A DNA stretch of 64,000 nucleotides from an uncultured Treponema sp. GTDB taxonomy: Bacteria; Spirochaetota; Spirochaetia; Treponematales; Treponemataceae. The position numbers were made by a program, and so were the translations under genes. The stretch covers positions 62,001 through 126,000 of the forward strand of contig NZ_CAMCEC010000004.1 of assembly GCF_945873775.1 (NCBI RefSeq), read 5' to 3'. This document shows, piece by piece, positions 18,492 through 28,800 of the stretch. Below the pieces are notes generated by a model that was not told the origin of the DNA, did no database searches, and saw only the letters and a program-made list of their open reading frames with translations. Numbering within the stretch: the first letter of the stretch is position 1; each line of letters starts with the position of its first letter.

Positions 18492-21363
18492 AGTTCTAAA
18501 AAATTTATTACTATGTTTTTTTGCTGTGGCTGGAGGAGCTTGCTTTTCTTTTTCAAAAGATTCCGCTTTGTTTAAAAAGATTGATTCAGCTTATTCAGGC
18601 GCATCTTATCCGGCTGTCGTTGAATATTCTTCCCAGCTGCAAAAAGAATTTCCTTCTTCTCCATTTTTGGAAAAAGCCTTGCTTTATAAAGGCGAAAGTT
18701 TTTTTTATCTTGGACGTTTTGAAGATTCGATTCAAGTTTTAAACGGATTGTCTTCTTCTGAAAACAATGAAACAAAAATTTTTGCCCAGTATTGGAAAGG
18801 TCGTTCAGAATTTTCTTTGCAGGATTTTAGCGCGGCGTTAAATTCTTTTTATGCTGTTGCTTCAATTTCTTCTGGCTTTAATAAAAAAAACAAAGAAATA
18901 AATTTTGTTTATAAAAATTCAATTTATTATGCAGGACTTTGCAGCTATTCTTTGCGGCAATATGAAAAATGCATTCCGATTTTTGAATCAATAATTTCAA
19001 GCAATGAATATGAAAATAGTATTTTTTGCAATTCCTTGGAAATTCTTTTTGACTGCTACACAAATGAAAACGAGCATTCAAAGCTTGTAAAAAAATATGA
19101 AGAGCTTTCGCCGCAAAATATTTCTTGCTATTGGAATCTTTCTTTTGCCGCCGGAAACTCTTTTGAAAAACTTGGACGAAAAAAAGAAGCGTTTGCTTGC
19201 TATGAAAAAATTGCTTTAAATGCGGAACTTCCTTTGTCTGCTTGGGCTTTGCAAAAAGCGTATTATGTTTCTGAAAAAGATTTTCCAGTGCTGATTGAAA
19301 AAGCGAAATTTGCATTGTCAGGTGAAAATTCTCTTTTGTCAGAATTCTGGATTCGGCTTGGAATTGACTCTTTTGAAAAAAATGATTTTGATTCCGCGCA
19401 AAAATATTTTTCAAGTGCGGAAGAATCTGATTCAGAAAAAAAATATTCATCGTTGATAGGACTTTATAAAGCTGAACTTGCTTCTGAAGATAAAATCGCA
19501 ATTCTTGATTATTATTCATCAGAAAATTTTGATAAAAAATATTACGCGGAATATGAACTTGCTTATGCGCAGCAATATGCGGCTTTGGGAGATTTTGAAA
19601 ATTCTCTTGTTCATGCAAAAAATGCTTATGAAAAAAGTTTGCCAGAAAAAAAACAGCTTAAGCAAAAATCTTTCTATTATTACTGCTTGGGACTTTATTC
19701 AACAGGAAAATCAAAGCAGGCAATTTCTCTTATAGAAAAGTCAAAAGAAAATGCTGAAATAGAAAGCAAATATTTTTTTGCGCAGAAAATTTTATATGCA
19801 AGATGTCTTGCTGAAAATGGAAGCCTTGAGTCTGCTGAAAAAATTTATAAAGATTTTTTTGAAAAGTCCCACTTGAATAATGAGCAAAAATATGACTACG
19901 CAAAAATACTTTTTTCACTTGGAAATATGAGCGAATGTAAAAAGGTTGCGGACTCTTCTTCTGTTTATGACGCAGTTTACATTTCTGCTTTGGCTTCGTT
20001 CAATATGCAGGACTGGAAAAATTCTTCAGCAGGATTTTCTAAGTTCATTGCAGAAAATTCAAAGTCCCCTAAAATTTCATTTGCGGAATTCTATTACGGA
20101 TATTCTTTGTACAAAATGGAAAAAACTTCGGAAGCTTTTAACGCTCTTAAAAATTTTTCTGAAAAATATCCAGAAAGCTCTTTGTGCTATTCATCTTGCA
20201 TTGTGTCTGCAAATTCCGCGCTCAAGAATTTTGATTTTGAAAATGCAATTGTTCAGGCAAAGAAAGCCTTGAATTTTTCTTCATCGCAGAAAGAAAAAGA
20301 AAATGCAGTTTTGCTTTGCGCTTCGATTTATTCTGATGCGGAAAAATATCAGGACGCTATAAAATTTCTTGAGCCTTATGCAAAAGATTCCTCCGAATTT
20401 TCTATTCGTTGCCGTTATCAAATTGCGCTTTTGAATTCGCGTATTGGAAAAATTTCTGAAGCTGATAAAATTTTTTCTGAAATACAAAATAAATTTTACA
20501 ACTCTCCTTTTGCGGATGAAAGTTCTTTTAGACGTGCGGACTTGTATTACAATTCAAAAAATTATGAAATGGCATCAATGCGTTTTTCTGAATATCAAAA
20601 AAAATTTCCTAAAGGAAAATTTATTGATGCTTCGTATTATTATTCAGCTGATTCATATAGAAAACTGAATCAAAATGAAAAGTCTGTTTTGCAATATAAA
20701 ATTCTTGTGGAAAATTTTCCGAAAAGCACTTTCATTTATAATGCCAGAAAAAATCTTTCAGAAATTTTTGAAGAGCAGAAAAAGTATGAAGACGCGCTTG
20801 AGCAGCAAAATGCAATTCTTTCAATTGCTGATTCCGAAGAACAAAGAAAAACTGCGGAACAAAAAATCAGTTTCTTGAAGAATTTGATTTCTGGAGAAAA
20901 TTCAGAACTTGCATTTCTTGAAAAACGTTATACTGAAAATTCTAAAACTTCAACCTTGGAAGGAAGAATAGCAGGAACTGAGCTTGCGGAATTTTTAATG
21001 CAAACTGAGCAGTCCAAAAAAAATGCTTTTGAGCTTGCGGAATCACTTTTTAAAATTCAATCATCTGAAAAAAATCAGACTTTGGAAAGTTCTTACGCTG
21101 CAAGAACTGCGTTTGTCTGCGCAAGATATTTGAGATTTCAAAATAAAAATAAAGAAGCCGCGCAAAGATTTTTGACCTGCGCCGAGTTTGCTAGAAAATC
21201 TGGAAACGACGAGCTTGCGCAAAAATCAATCTACGGGGCTGCTGAATCTTTTGACGCTGCAAAACTTTATGCTGATTCTGAGAACTCTGCAAAAACTTTG
21301 CTGGAACTTTATCCGGAAAGCAGTTACAAATCCGCTGTTCAGAAATTTATAAAAAATAATTAG
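18478..21363 (+). CDS. Large exported tetratricopeptide-repeat protein
   Basis: A 961-residue protein with a signal sequence (hydrophobic core LLLCFFAVAGGACF, 9-23), followed nearly throughout by 34-residue-like helical pairs (for example ALLYKGESFFYLGRF, YYSADSYRKLNQNEKS, FFAQKILYARCL). Such repeat solenoids bind other proteins. Residue choice is heavily Lys/Ser/Phe/Glu. It is followed after 6 bp by the outer-membrane protein gene and then exbB-exbD-tonB, hinting at a periplasmic scaffold of that system. Confidence 0.85.
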   Translation: MKKNKVLKNLLLCFFAVAGGACFSFSKDSALFKKIDSAYSGASYPAVVEYSSQLQKEFPSSPFLEKALLYKGESFFYLGRFEDSIQVLNGLSSSENNETKIFAQYWKGRSEFSLQDFSAALNSFYAVASISSGFNKKNKEINFVYKNSIYYAGLCSYSLRQYEKCIPIFESIISSNEYENSIFCNSLEILFDCYTNENEHSKLVKKYEELSPQNISCYWNLSFAAGNSFEKLGRKKEAFACYEKIALNAELPLSAWALQKAYYVSEKDFPVLIEKAKFALSGENSLLSEFWIRLGIDSFEKNDFDSAQKYFSSAEESDSEKKYSSLIGLYKAELASEDKIAILDYYSSENFDKKYYAEYELAYAQQYAALGDFENSLVHAKNAYEKSLPEKKQLKQKSFYYYCLGLYSTGKSKQAISLIEKSKENAEIESKYFFAQKILYARCLAENGSLESAEKIYKDFFEKSHLNNEQKYDYAKILFSLGNMSECKKVADSSSVYDAVYISALASFNMQDWKNSSAGFSKFIAENSKSPKISFAEFYYGYSLYKMEKTSEAFNALKNFSEKYPESSLCYSSCIVSANSALKNFDFENAIVQAKKALNFSSSQKEKENAVLLCASIYSDAEKYQDAIKFLEPYAKDSSEFSIRCRYQIALLNSRIGKISEADKIFSEIQNKFYNSPFADESSFRRADLYYNSKNYEMASMRFSEYQKKFPKGKFIDASYYYSADSYRKLNQNEKSVLQYKILVENFPKSTFIYNARKNLSEIFEEQKKYEDALEQQNAILSIADSEEQRKTAEQKISFLKNLISGENSELAFLEKRYTENSKTSTLEGRIAGTELAEFLMQTEQSKKNAFELAESLFKIQSSEKNQTLESSYAARTAFVCARYLRFQNKNKEAAQRFLTCAEFARKSGNDELAQKSIYGAAESFDAAKLYADSENSAKTLLELYPESSYKSAVQKFIKNN

Positions 21364-21369
21364 GAGCAA

Positions 21370-23019
21370 GTGAAAGTTAAAATGAAAATTGTTAAGAATA
21401 TATTTTATTTTTTTTGTGTTGCTTTTTTTTCTGCGCCTCTGTTTTCACAAACTGAAAATGTAACTTTGCCAGATATAACGACGACTGTTTCTGGTGAAAT
21501 TGTTACAGCCGGAAATGAAGCGGTTCCTGATTTTTCTAAAATTATTCCAGTTGATAAAAAAGATGATTCTTCGCTTCCTGTTTTTTCGGAAGAAAATATT
21601 AGCTTTGATGAAGAGCCAATTGCTGATTTTTCTTTTGGGGAGGCAAAGACAATTTTTGCGCAAGGACTTGTTGGCGGTGGATTTCCGGGAGATTTTATCG
21701 GAGATTTTTCTGTTTATAAATCCATTGGAGAAAATCCGTTTAAAATTGAATTTTCACATTTTAGCAAAAATGGATACGGAAAGCACAAGGCTGGAGATGG
21801 ATTTTTCAACAGCAGTACAAGGCTTTTCGCTGAAAAAACTATTACTGCAAAAAACACCGATTTTGTAATTGGCGGCGAATACAAAAAAAATGAAACTGGT
21901 CTTCAGTCAGTAAGTCCGTTTTTTTATGATTTGAATTCTCAAGAAGCTTTTGGAAATTTTTCTGTAAGAAAAAATTTTTCGCATGGATTTGGATTTGAAT
22001 CTAAAACAGGCGGCTCTTGGTATAACCGATATGCTGGAATTGCTGATGGCGAAAATGATTTTTTGAAACAAGAAAAAAATATTGACGTTGTATATTTAAA
22101 TCAAAAGTTAAATTTTTCATGGAGCGGAAAAAATTTCTTTTTTGATTTGAATGGCAAACTTGATTATGGCACTCTGGCTGGAAAATTTGATTCTGTTGAA
22201 ATTGAAAATATTTTTAGAGCGGAAGCTTCTGCATCTGCTGGATGGAAAAATGATTTTCTTGAAATTTCGGCATCGGGAGGAGTTGCTGGCGGAACTGAAA
22301 TGGGAACGGAAAATTCAATTCCATTTTTTGATGTAGGAATTTCTTTTGCAGGAAAAGATTCTCCTTTGAAAAATAGTTTTTCTTTTGAAGTTCGCGGCGG
22401 TCTTGATACATATTTAAATTCAGTTTCAGAACTTGAAAATAAATACAAATTTTCGCAGCTTGTTTCTTTGCCTTCTGAAACTTCTGATTGGTTCGCAAAT
22501 GCGAAAATTTCTGTTCCTGTTTCAAAATTTGCTTCAATTTATTCTTCCGCAGAATTTAGAAAAACAGCTTTTGAAAACGGAATTTGGGAATCTGCTTATG
22601 ATTCTGAAACAGATTCTGGAATTTTTGAAATAGTTTCATCAGACAGAACTCTTTTTTCTACTGATTCAGGACTTTCTTATTTGTGGAATGTTTTTACTTT
22701 GAGCGCAGGATGGAAATCGCATTGGATTCATGTTCCGGCTGATGAATTTAAAAATTATATTTCAACTTCCATTTCATTTGATTCAAAAGAAAAATCTTGG
22801 GGCTTTTCAGTTTCTTTGCAGGAAGATATAGATTCGTCTTCTGACAAATGTCCTTTGCTTGGCGGTGAAATTTATTACAATGTAAAAGAATCAATAAAAC
22901 TTTCATTTGAACTTTCTGACGCTATAAAATTGTTTGCCGTAAAAGACAGAAACTTTATGGAAACTGATTATTTTGTTCGTGCAGGATGCGCATCTTTGTT
23001 TGCAAAATTTTATTTTTAA
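21370..23019 (+). CDS. Predicted beta-barrel outer-membrane protein linked to TonB genes
   Basis: A 549-residue protein with a signal peptide (FFSAPLFSQ, about 1-25). A short N-terminal segment (ENVTLPDITTTVSG) resembles a TonB-box region, then come many alternating aromatic/polar strands, ending in Phe (AKFYF) as barrel proteins do. It is shorter than most TonB-dependent receptors and I see no clear plug motif. The start is GTG at 21370 or ATG at 21382; the AGGAG site (21362-21366) is 3 or 15 bases away, so the start is uncertain. Confidence 0.75.
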   Translation: MKVKMKIVKNIFYFFCVAFFSAPLFSQTENVTLPDITTTVSGEIVTAGNEAVPDFSKIIPVDKKDDSSLPVFSEENISFDEEPIADFSFGEAKTIFAQGLVGGGFPGDFIGDFSVYKSIGENPFKIEFSHFSKNGYGKHKAGDGFFNSSTRLFAEKTITAKNTDFVIGGEYKKNETGLQSVSPFFYDLNSQEAFGNFSVRKNFSHGFGFESKTGGSWYNRYAGIADGENDFLKQEKNIDVVYLNQKLNFSWSGKNFFFDLNGKLDYGTLAGKFDSVEIENIFRAEASASAGWKNDFLEISASGGVAGGTEMGTENSIPFFDVGISFAGKDSPLKNSFSFEVRGGLDTYLNSVSELENKYKFSQLVSLPSETSDWFANAKISVPVSKFASIYSSAEFRKTAFENGIWESAYDSETDSGIFEIVSSDRTLFSTDSGLSYLWNVFTLSAGWKSHWIHVPADEFKNYISTSISFDSKEKSWGFSVSLQEDIDSSSDKCPLLGGEIYYNVKESIKLSFELSDAIKLFAVKDRNFMETDYFVRAGCASLFAKFYF

Positions 23020-23057
23020 GTTGAAATTTTTATTTCGATTTTTTATAGGAGCTAAAA

Positions 23058-23672
23058 ATGTTTGAGGTTTTAAAGAGTGGCGGAATTGTTATGATTCCGA
23101 TTATTGCTTGCGGATTGGTTGCTGTGTTTATTATTGTTGAGCGGTTTCATTATTTTTTTTCAATAAAGAAGCGTGATGAAAAATTCAGCAGTGATATTGA
23201 AAATTGCATTTTAAAAAATGATTTTCAGACTGCGGAATCGGTTTGTGTTCTTGCAGATACTCCTTGCGCAAAAGTTGTAAAGAGTGCGATTGAGCATAGA
23301 AATTTTTCGGAACGTGATTTAAAGGAATTTGTTCAGTCAAAGCTGGATCTTGCTGTTCCTGAATTTGAACACAATCTTTCTGCGTTGAGTACGATTTCAA
23401 ATGTTTCAACTTTGCTTGGCTTGCTTGGAACTGTTACAGGAAATATCAAGGCTTTTGGTGTGCTTGGAAATGGCGGAACAATGGGCGACCCTGCTTTGCT
23501 TGCCGGCGCGATTGCTGAAGCCTTAGTTACTACTGTTGCCGGACTTGTTGTTGCAATTCCTGCGATTGTTTTTAGCAGCTATTTTAATTCGCAAGTTAAC
23601 CATAGCATTACGAGAATGGAGCAAACTGTTACTTCTGTTTTGTTCCGTCTTACAAAAAAGGTCGAGGCTTGA
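23058..23672 (+). CDS. exbB: ExbB/TolQ proton channel subunit
   Basis: A 204-residue inner-membrane protein with three membrane segments: residues 9-28, about 115-135, and 150-180 (LVTTVAGLVVAIPAIVF). The conserved STLLGLLGTVTG motif sits at the start of the second segment. With ExbD it turns proton flow into work on TonB. The ATG has an AGGAG site, and the exbD start follows the stop by one base. Confidence 0.92.
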   Translation: MFEVLKSGGIVMIPIIACGLVAVFIIVERFHYFFSIKKRDEKFSSDIENCILKNDFQTAESVCVLADTPCAKVVKSAIEHRNFSERDLKEFVQSKLDLAVPEFEHNLSALSTISNVSTLLGLLGTVTGNIKAFGVLGNGGTMGDPALLAGAIAEALVTTVAGLVVAIPAIVFSSYFNSQVNHSITRMEQTVTSVLFRLTKKVEA

Positions 23673-23673
23673 A

Positions 23674-24084
23674 ATGAAAGTTTCCGTGCGCAAAAAAACA
23701 AAGCCGGTAGTTGATTTGTCTCCGATGCTAGATGTTATTTTTCAGCTCATTTTATTTTTTTTAGTTTCAACAACATTTAATTTGTTTCCTGCAATAAATG
23801 TTAATTTGCCAAAAAGTTCCACTTCGTCCGAAGCGGAATCAAGCGGCATAACAATTTCAGTAGAGGAGAACGGAAAACTTTGGTTTAACGACGAAAAAGT
23901 TTCTGAAAAAGAATTGTCGGATTTGCTTTCGAAGTTTGACACAAAAGAAATTGAGCGCAAAAATTTTCCTATTTTAATTTCAGCTGATGAAAATGTAAGA
24001 AATGGAAAAATTGTTGAGCTTTTCGATATAATCAGAATGAGCGGTTTTGCTTCTGTAAGTTTAAGGACAAGCGGAAAAAAATGA
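23674..24084 (+). CDS. exbD: ExbD/TolR proton channel subunit
   Basis: A 136-residue protein with one N-terminal membrane segment (about 18-38), preceded by VDLSPMLDVIF, whose Asp is the proton-binding residue of the family. A periplasmic domain follows (VEENGKLWFNDEKV, ILISADENV). The start ATG at 23674 has GAGG upstream inside the exbB end. The stop overlaps the tonB start by four bases. Confidence 0.92.
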   Translation: MKVSVRKKTKPVVDLSPMLDVIFQLILFFLVSTTFNLFPAINVNLPKSSTSSEAESSGITISVEENGKLWFNDEKVSEKELSDLLSKFDTKEIERKNFPILISADENVRNGKIVELFDIIRMSGFASVSLRTSGKK

Positions 24085-25082
24085 CAAGTCTTGAACGGCG
24101 CGGAAATGCAATTGCTTTTGCATTTACTGCATTTTTCTTTGCGGCTTTTTTAATTTTTTCTCTTGCTGTAAAATTTAAACCGCAGAAAAAATTTCAAGCC
24201 TTGACGATAAACCTTGCGTCTCCTCCTGTTGAAAAAAAATCTCTTCCAGAAACTACTTTGCAGAAAAAAAATCTTCCTTCAGAAAATCAAAGTTCTAAAG
24301 ATGTTGAAAAAATAAAACCTGTTGAGCCAAAGAAAATTCCTGAAGAAAAATCAAGTTCTCAAAAAAATAAAATTGTAAAAAATGGATTGCCTGTTTCTTC
24401 TGAAAAACAAAAAACTTTTGAAGAGCCAAAAATTAAAAAAAGCGTTGAGCAGCTTATGGCGGAAAACAATTCTTCTGCAAAAAAAACTGCTGAATGGAAT
24501 GAAGGTTTTTTTGACGATTCGCAAACTGTGCAAAGCAAAAATATTTCCGAAGCGCAAAATAAATCTTCTGTAAAAAGTTCAGTTGAAGGAACTGCTGCAA
24601 AAAGTTCGGCTGAAAAAACTTCTGGAGTTTCATCTTCTTCCGAATCGGCTAGAAGTGGAAATGCAGATGTTTCAGAAGAGACAAAAAGTTCTTTGGCTAA
24701 TATTAAAAATACTTTTTCTTCATCTGTTTCTGGAAATATAAAAAGCAAGACATCTGTTGCTTCTCAAAATTCAGGCGGAAAACTTTCTATAAAAATGTCA
24801 GACGGAAAATCAAGAGAGCTTTTGTATCCAAAAAATCCTGTTATATTTATTTCAGAAGAAAATGCAAAACTTGTTGATGAAACAAAAAAAGTAATTGTCC
24901 GTTTTAAAGTTCGTGCGGACGGAACTGTTCCTGTAACAGGAATTTCCATACTACCGTCATCGCTTTTGCCTCTGCAGATTCAGGCTGAAATAAAAGAACA
25001 AATTCAACTTTGGAGATTTTCCGAGGAATCTTCCGGACTGGACGGAACGGCTTCTTTTGATTATACGCTTGAGATTCGATAA
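24081..25082 (+). CDS. tonB: TonB-like energy transducer
   Basis: A 333-residue protein: one N-terminal membrane anchor (about 10-30), a long Lys/Ser/Pro/Glu linker (40-235) and a C-terminal domain (about 250-333) with VIVRFKVRADG and LQIQAEIKEQIQLWRF, typical of TonB/TolA C-terminal folds. It spans the periplasm to contact outer-membrane proteins, most simply the barrel encoded upstream. The overlapping start implies translational coupling with exbD. Confidence 0.88.
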   Translation: MTSLERRGNAIAFAFTAFFFAAFLIFSLAVKFKPQKKFQALTINLASPPVEKKSLPETTLQKKNLPSENQSSKDVEKIKPVEPKKIPEEKSSSQKNKIVKNGLPVSSEKQKTFEEPKIKKSVEQLMAENNSSAKKTAEWNEGFFDDSQTVQSKNISEAQNKSSVKSSVEGTAAKSSAEKTSGVSSSSESARSGNADVSEETKSSLANIKNTFSSSVSGNIKSKTSVASQNSGGKLSIKMSDGKSRELLYPKNPVIFISEENAKLVDETKKVIVRFKVRADGTVPVTGISILPSSLLPLQIQAEIKEQIQLWRFSEESSGLDGTASFDYTLEIR

Positions 25083-25097
25083 TTATTTTTATATAAT
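25069..25097 (+). promoter_or_regulatory. Promoter of the HAD gene, probably leaderless
   Basis: TTGAGA (25069-25074), 17-bp spacer, TATAAT (25092-25097), then eight bases to the ATG. The -35 box lies inside the end of tonB. Confidence 0.6.
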
Positions 25098-25105
25098 TGA
25101 AATGT

Positions 25106-25777
25106 ATGTTCGAAGGAATAGAAGCAGTCGCATTTGATATTGACGGAACTCTTTATCCGTCTTGGAGACTTTATCTTCTTATGCCGCTGTATGTGATCAA
25201 GCATTTAAAGTTTTATCTTCATTATAATAAAATCCGCAAGATTCTTCATAGGACTGCGCCGCTGTCTGATTTTTATGAATTTCAGGCAAGGCTTTTTGCG
25301 GAGGAAACAAAATTTCCTGTTGCTGAATCAAAAAAAATCATAAATGATGTTTGCTATGAAGGAATAAAAAAATTTTTCAAAAAGATAAAACCGTACAGTC
25401 ATGCTTACGAATGTATAAAAAACATGAAATCTGCCGGATTAAAAATCGGAATTCTTTCTGATTTTCCGCCGTCACAAAAAGGCGATATTTGGGGAATAAA
25501 AGAACTTTGCGATGTTTGCATTGGCTCAGAAGAATCGGGAGCTTTAAAACCTTCTGTTTATTCTTTTGGAATTTTGAGCAGAAAACTTGATGTTCCGCCG
25601 GAAAAAATTCTTTATGTGGGAAACAGCAAAAAATACGATGTTCTTGGTGCAAACAATGCAAAAATGAAAAGCGCATATATTTTAACTGGTTTTCGCCGGA
25701 TGTTTGGAATAAAACTTCCAGAGGCTGATATTTCATTTAAAAATTATCGTCAGCTTGAAAAAATTGTGTTAAAATAG
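25106..25777 (+). CDS. HAD-superfamily hydrolase
   Basis: A 223-residue protein with the four HAD motifs: nucleophile DIDGTLYP (about residue 11), motif II ILSDFP (about 114), the lysine in ALKPSVYSFG and the acidic YVGNSKKYD. It probably dephosphorylates a small phosphorylated metabolite; the substrate cannot be told. I chose the ATG at 25106 rather than a TTG three codons earlier because the promoter places the mRNA start at about 25104. Confidence 0.88.
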   Translation: MFEGIEAVAFDIDGTLYPSWRLYLLMPLYVIKHLKFYLHYNKIRKILHRTAPLSDFYEFQARLFAEETKFPVAESKKIINDVCYEGIKKFFKKIKPYSHAYECIKNMKSAGLKIGILSDFPPSQKGDIWGIKELCDVCIGSEESGALKPSVYSFGILSRKLDVPPEKILYVGNSKKYDVLGANNAKMKSAYILTGFRRMFGIKLPEADISFKNYRQLEKIVLK

Positions 25778-25818
25778 ATAAAACTTCTTTTTAAATAAAT
25801 TTGGGCGGGAAATAAAAA

Positions 25819-28800
25819 GTGATTACTATATTAGGAATTGTCATTGCGGTAGTTTTGTCTGCGATTGTTTCTGTTGTTATTCAGCAGACTGGTAAAAATG
25901 AAAATTCAATGGAAAAAGTCAAACGCTATGCAAACCAGCGTCAGGCTGAATTTGATGAGTATTTTGAAAAGCAGACGGAATCCATAAAACTTCTTGCAAA
26001 CGATTTGGACACAAAAGATATTCAAGTTAAGGCTGCGATAAAAAGAATGCAGATGCAGATTGACGAGTGCCGCCAGACTACAGAAAATTTTGAAAATCCT
26101 GTTCAGAATATTGAGAACATAAAAAATAAAATTGAAGCTTATGATAAAGTTTTGCAGAATCTTATGGAAATGACAGCCGCAGTTGAACAAAATCTTGATT
26201 CTGTAAAAAAAGAAGCCCTTGTTGTGGACAAAGTAAATTCCAGGCTTTCCCGCCAAAATCAAATTCTTGAAGCTGTAGAGAAAAAAGTTTCTGATGTTAC
26301 AAAACAATTCTCTGTAAAAAATTCTGAGCAGCTCAAGACGATTGGTTCTGATTTGCTGAATCAGTATGAGCAGCGCGCTTCGGAAATTGATGCGACAACA
26401 GAAAAAGCCATAAAGCAAAATCAGGCTATTATGGAAAAAATTGAAGACGACATCCGTCAGGCATATTCCAAGGCGATTGAAAATGCAAAGCGGCTTGAAG
26501 ACGAGTCGTTTGCAAAACTCAAAGATGAATCTCAAAAAAGAACTTCCGCTTGTCTTGATGAAGTTGAAGCTCAGACAAAACAAATCACTGCGATTATTGA
26601 TTCAAGAATTTCTGAAACGCAAAAAAGCCTCGATGATAAAACAAAAATATTCAGTGATTCTTTGAAAGAGCAGACTTCCGCAATTGAAGAAAAATTCAAT
26701 GAGCGCACACAACGCATTTCAGAAATGATTGACGCGCGTACAAATGTTCTTACCGGCACTTGGACTGAAAAAATTGAATCGCTTGAGCAGGACTTAAAAG
26801 AAAGTTCTGAAAACTTTGATTCACGTTTGGAAGATGCCGTTGCTGGTCTTGATAATTCTCTTGCTGAAAAAACTGGTGCGCTTGAAGATAAAATAAATGA
26901 ATCCGCAGGAACTTTTGAAAGTGAGTTTGCTGACAAAATAAAAGAACTTTCTGACATTGTTGAAAATTCTACTTCAAGGATTGAAGACGAATGTTCTGGA
27001 AGAATTTCTGAAATTGAAGAAAAACTTGAGCAGTCATCGTCAGGCATTCAAAATAAATTTTCAGAAAAACTTTCACAGATTGAATCTTATTTCAATGAAA
27101 CTTCAAATTCTATTGAAGCCGGTTATAAAGAGCGCGCTGATTCTCTTCAAAATGAATTGGAAAATAAATTTTCTTCCTTGCTTGAAACTTTCACAAAGCA
27201 AGCGAAAATTTTTGAGGACAAGACTTCAGTCTTTGAAGACAATGTGAAACAAAAATCTGATATTTTCTCTTCTGAACTTGAGTCGAATATTTCTGATTTT
27301 TCGGAGCGGCTCAATTCTGAAATTTCTTCACTTGATTCTCAGTTGGAAGAAAAAACTTCACGGTTGGAAGAGTTTTTCAAAACTAACGTGGCTTCCCTTG
27401 AAACTGAATACAACTCAAAAACTTCTGACCTTGAAAATTCTTTAGAGCAAAGCTACTCCGATATGTTCTCGAATATTGAAGAAAAAATGAAGGATCTTTC
27501 AAAATCTTATGAGGAAAAATGTTCTTCCATGGATTCGACCTTTGCAGATAAAAGCCGTAACGTTATTCAGTTTTTTGAAGATAAAACACGAGAGCTTGAA
27601 GAAAACTATGATTTAAAAACAAAGAAGCTGAAAGAATCTTTGGATTTAAATAATGAAAATGCAGAATCCGAAATGAAGAAAAAATCCCAGGCGCTTATTG
27701 CTTTGTTCAATGAAAAGTCTTCAAATTTGGATTCAAAACTCAAGGAAAAAATGCGTTCCCTTGATGCTGATTTGGATAAAAATGTTGATGAGCTTAATGC
27801 AAAAATAAAACAAAAAACAGGAGCTTCAAACACTTCATTTGAAAATTCTATTTCAAAAATTGAAAATGAAATCCGCCAGAAAACAGCAGCACTTAATACA
27901 AGTTTAATTGATAAGTTTGATTCGATTGACAGCATATTTAAAAAGAAACTTGAAGACATAAATAACAAGGCTCTTTCAATTTCCACTGAAATTAAAAACC
28001 GCACAGACGGACTTGAAGATGATGTCCGCAGAAAACTTTCAAATCTTACAGAAGATGTAAAAAATCAGACAGCGCAAGCCATTGAAAAATACAAAACGAC
28101 GACTTCAAGTTATACGCAGGATATTGAAGATAGAACTGTTGTTTTGCGCAAAGAACTTGCGGAACGAACAGAGGCTCTTGAACGTCAAATTCATGAACGT
28201 GCTCAGGAAATTGAAAAGAAACTTGCTGATCTTGAAAATAATGTTGAAACTCAAACTTACGGAGCGATGGAGCAGTATAAGTCCACAACTTCTGAGTACA
28301 CGCAAAAAATTGAGCAGAATACTAACTCTTTAAAAGAAGAGCTTGAAAACAAAACCCGCGATTTGCAGGAACTTATTAATCGGCGCACAAATGAAATTCA
28401 GTCTCTTTCAGAAGATGCGATTGTAGATGCAAAGAGTCGTTTTGAAGATGTCCAGAAAATAATTTCTACAAAAACGGATGAAGTTTCTGGAAACGCTCTT
28501 GCTTATGTTGAAGATGCGCAAAAGCAGATTGAAGAAAAAACTGACAGCCTTGTTTTAGATGCGAAAACTGCAATTGAAAAAGTTCAAGAACAGATTTCAA
28601 GAGCAACAGAAAATGTAAATGAAATTACATTGGCGTTAAAGCAGGATGTGAAAGTTAATTCTGAAAAATTGGAAGCTTTGCAGAATTCTGTTGAAAATCA
28701 GTCTTCTGAACTTGAAAAAAAATACAACGGAATATTTTCTTCTATACTTGAAAAAGCAGAAAAAGATGAAAACGATGCTTATGAAAAATTCAGCAGTTTG

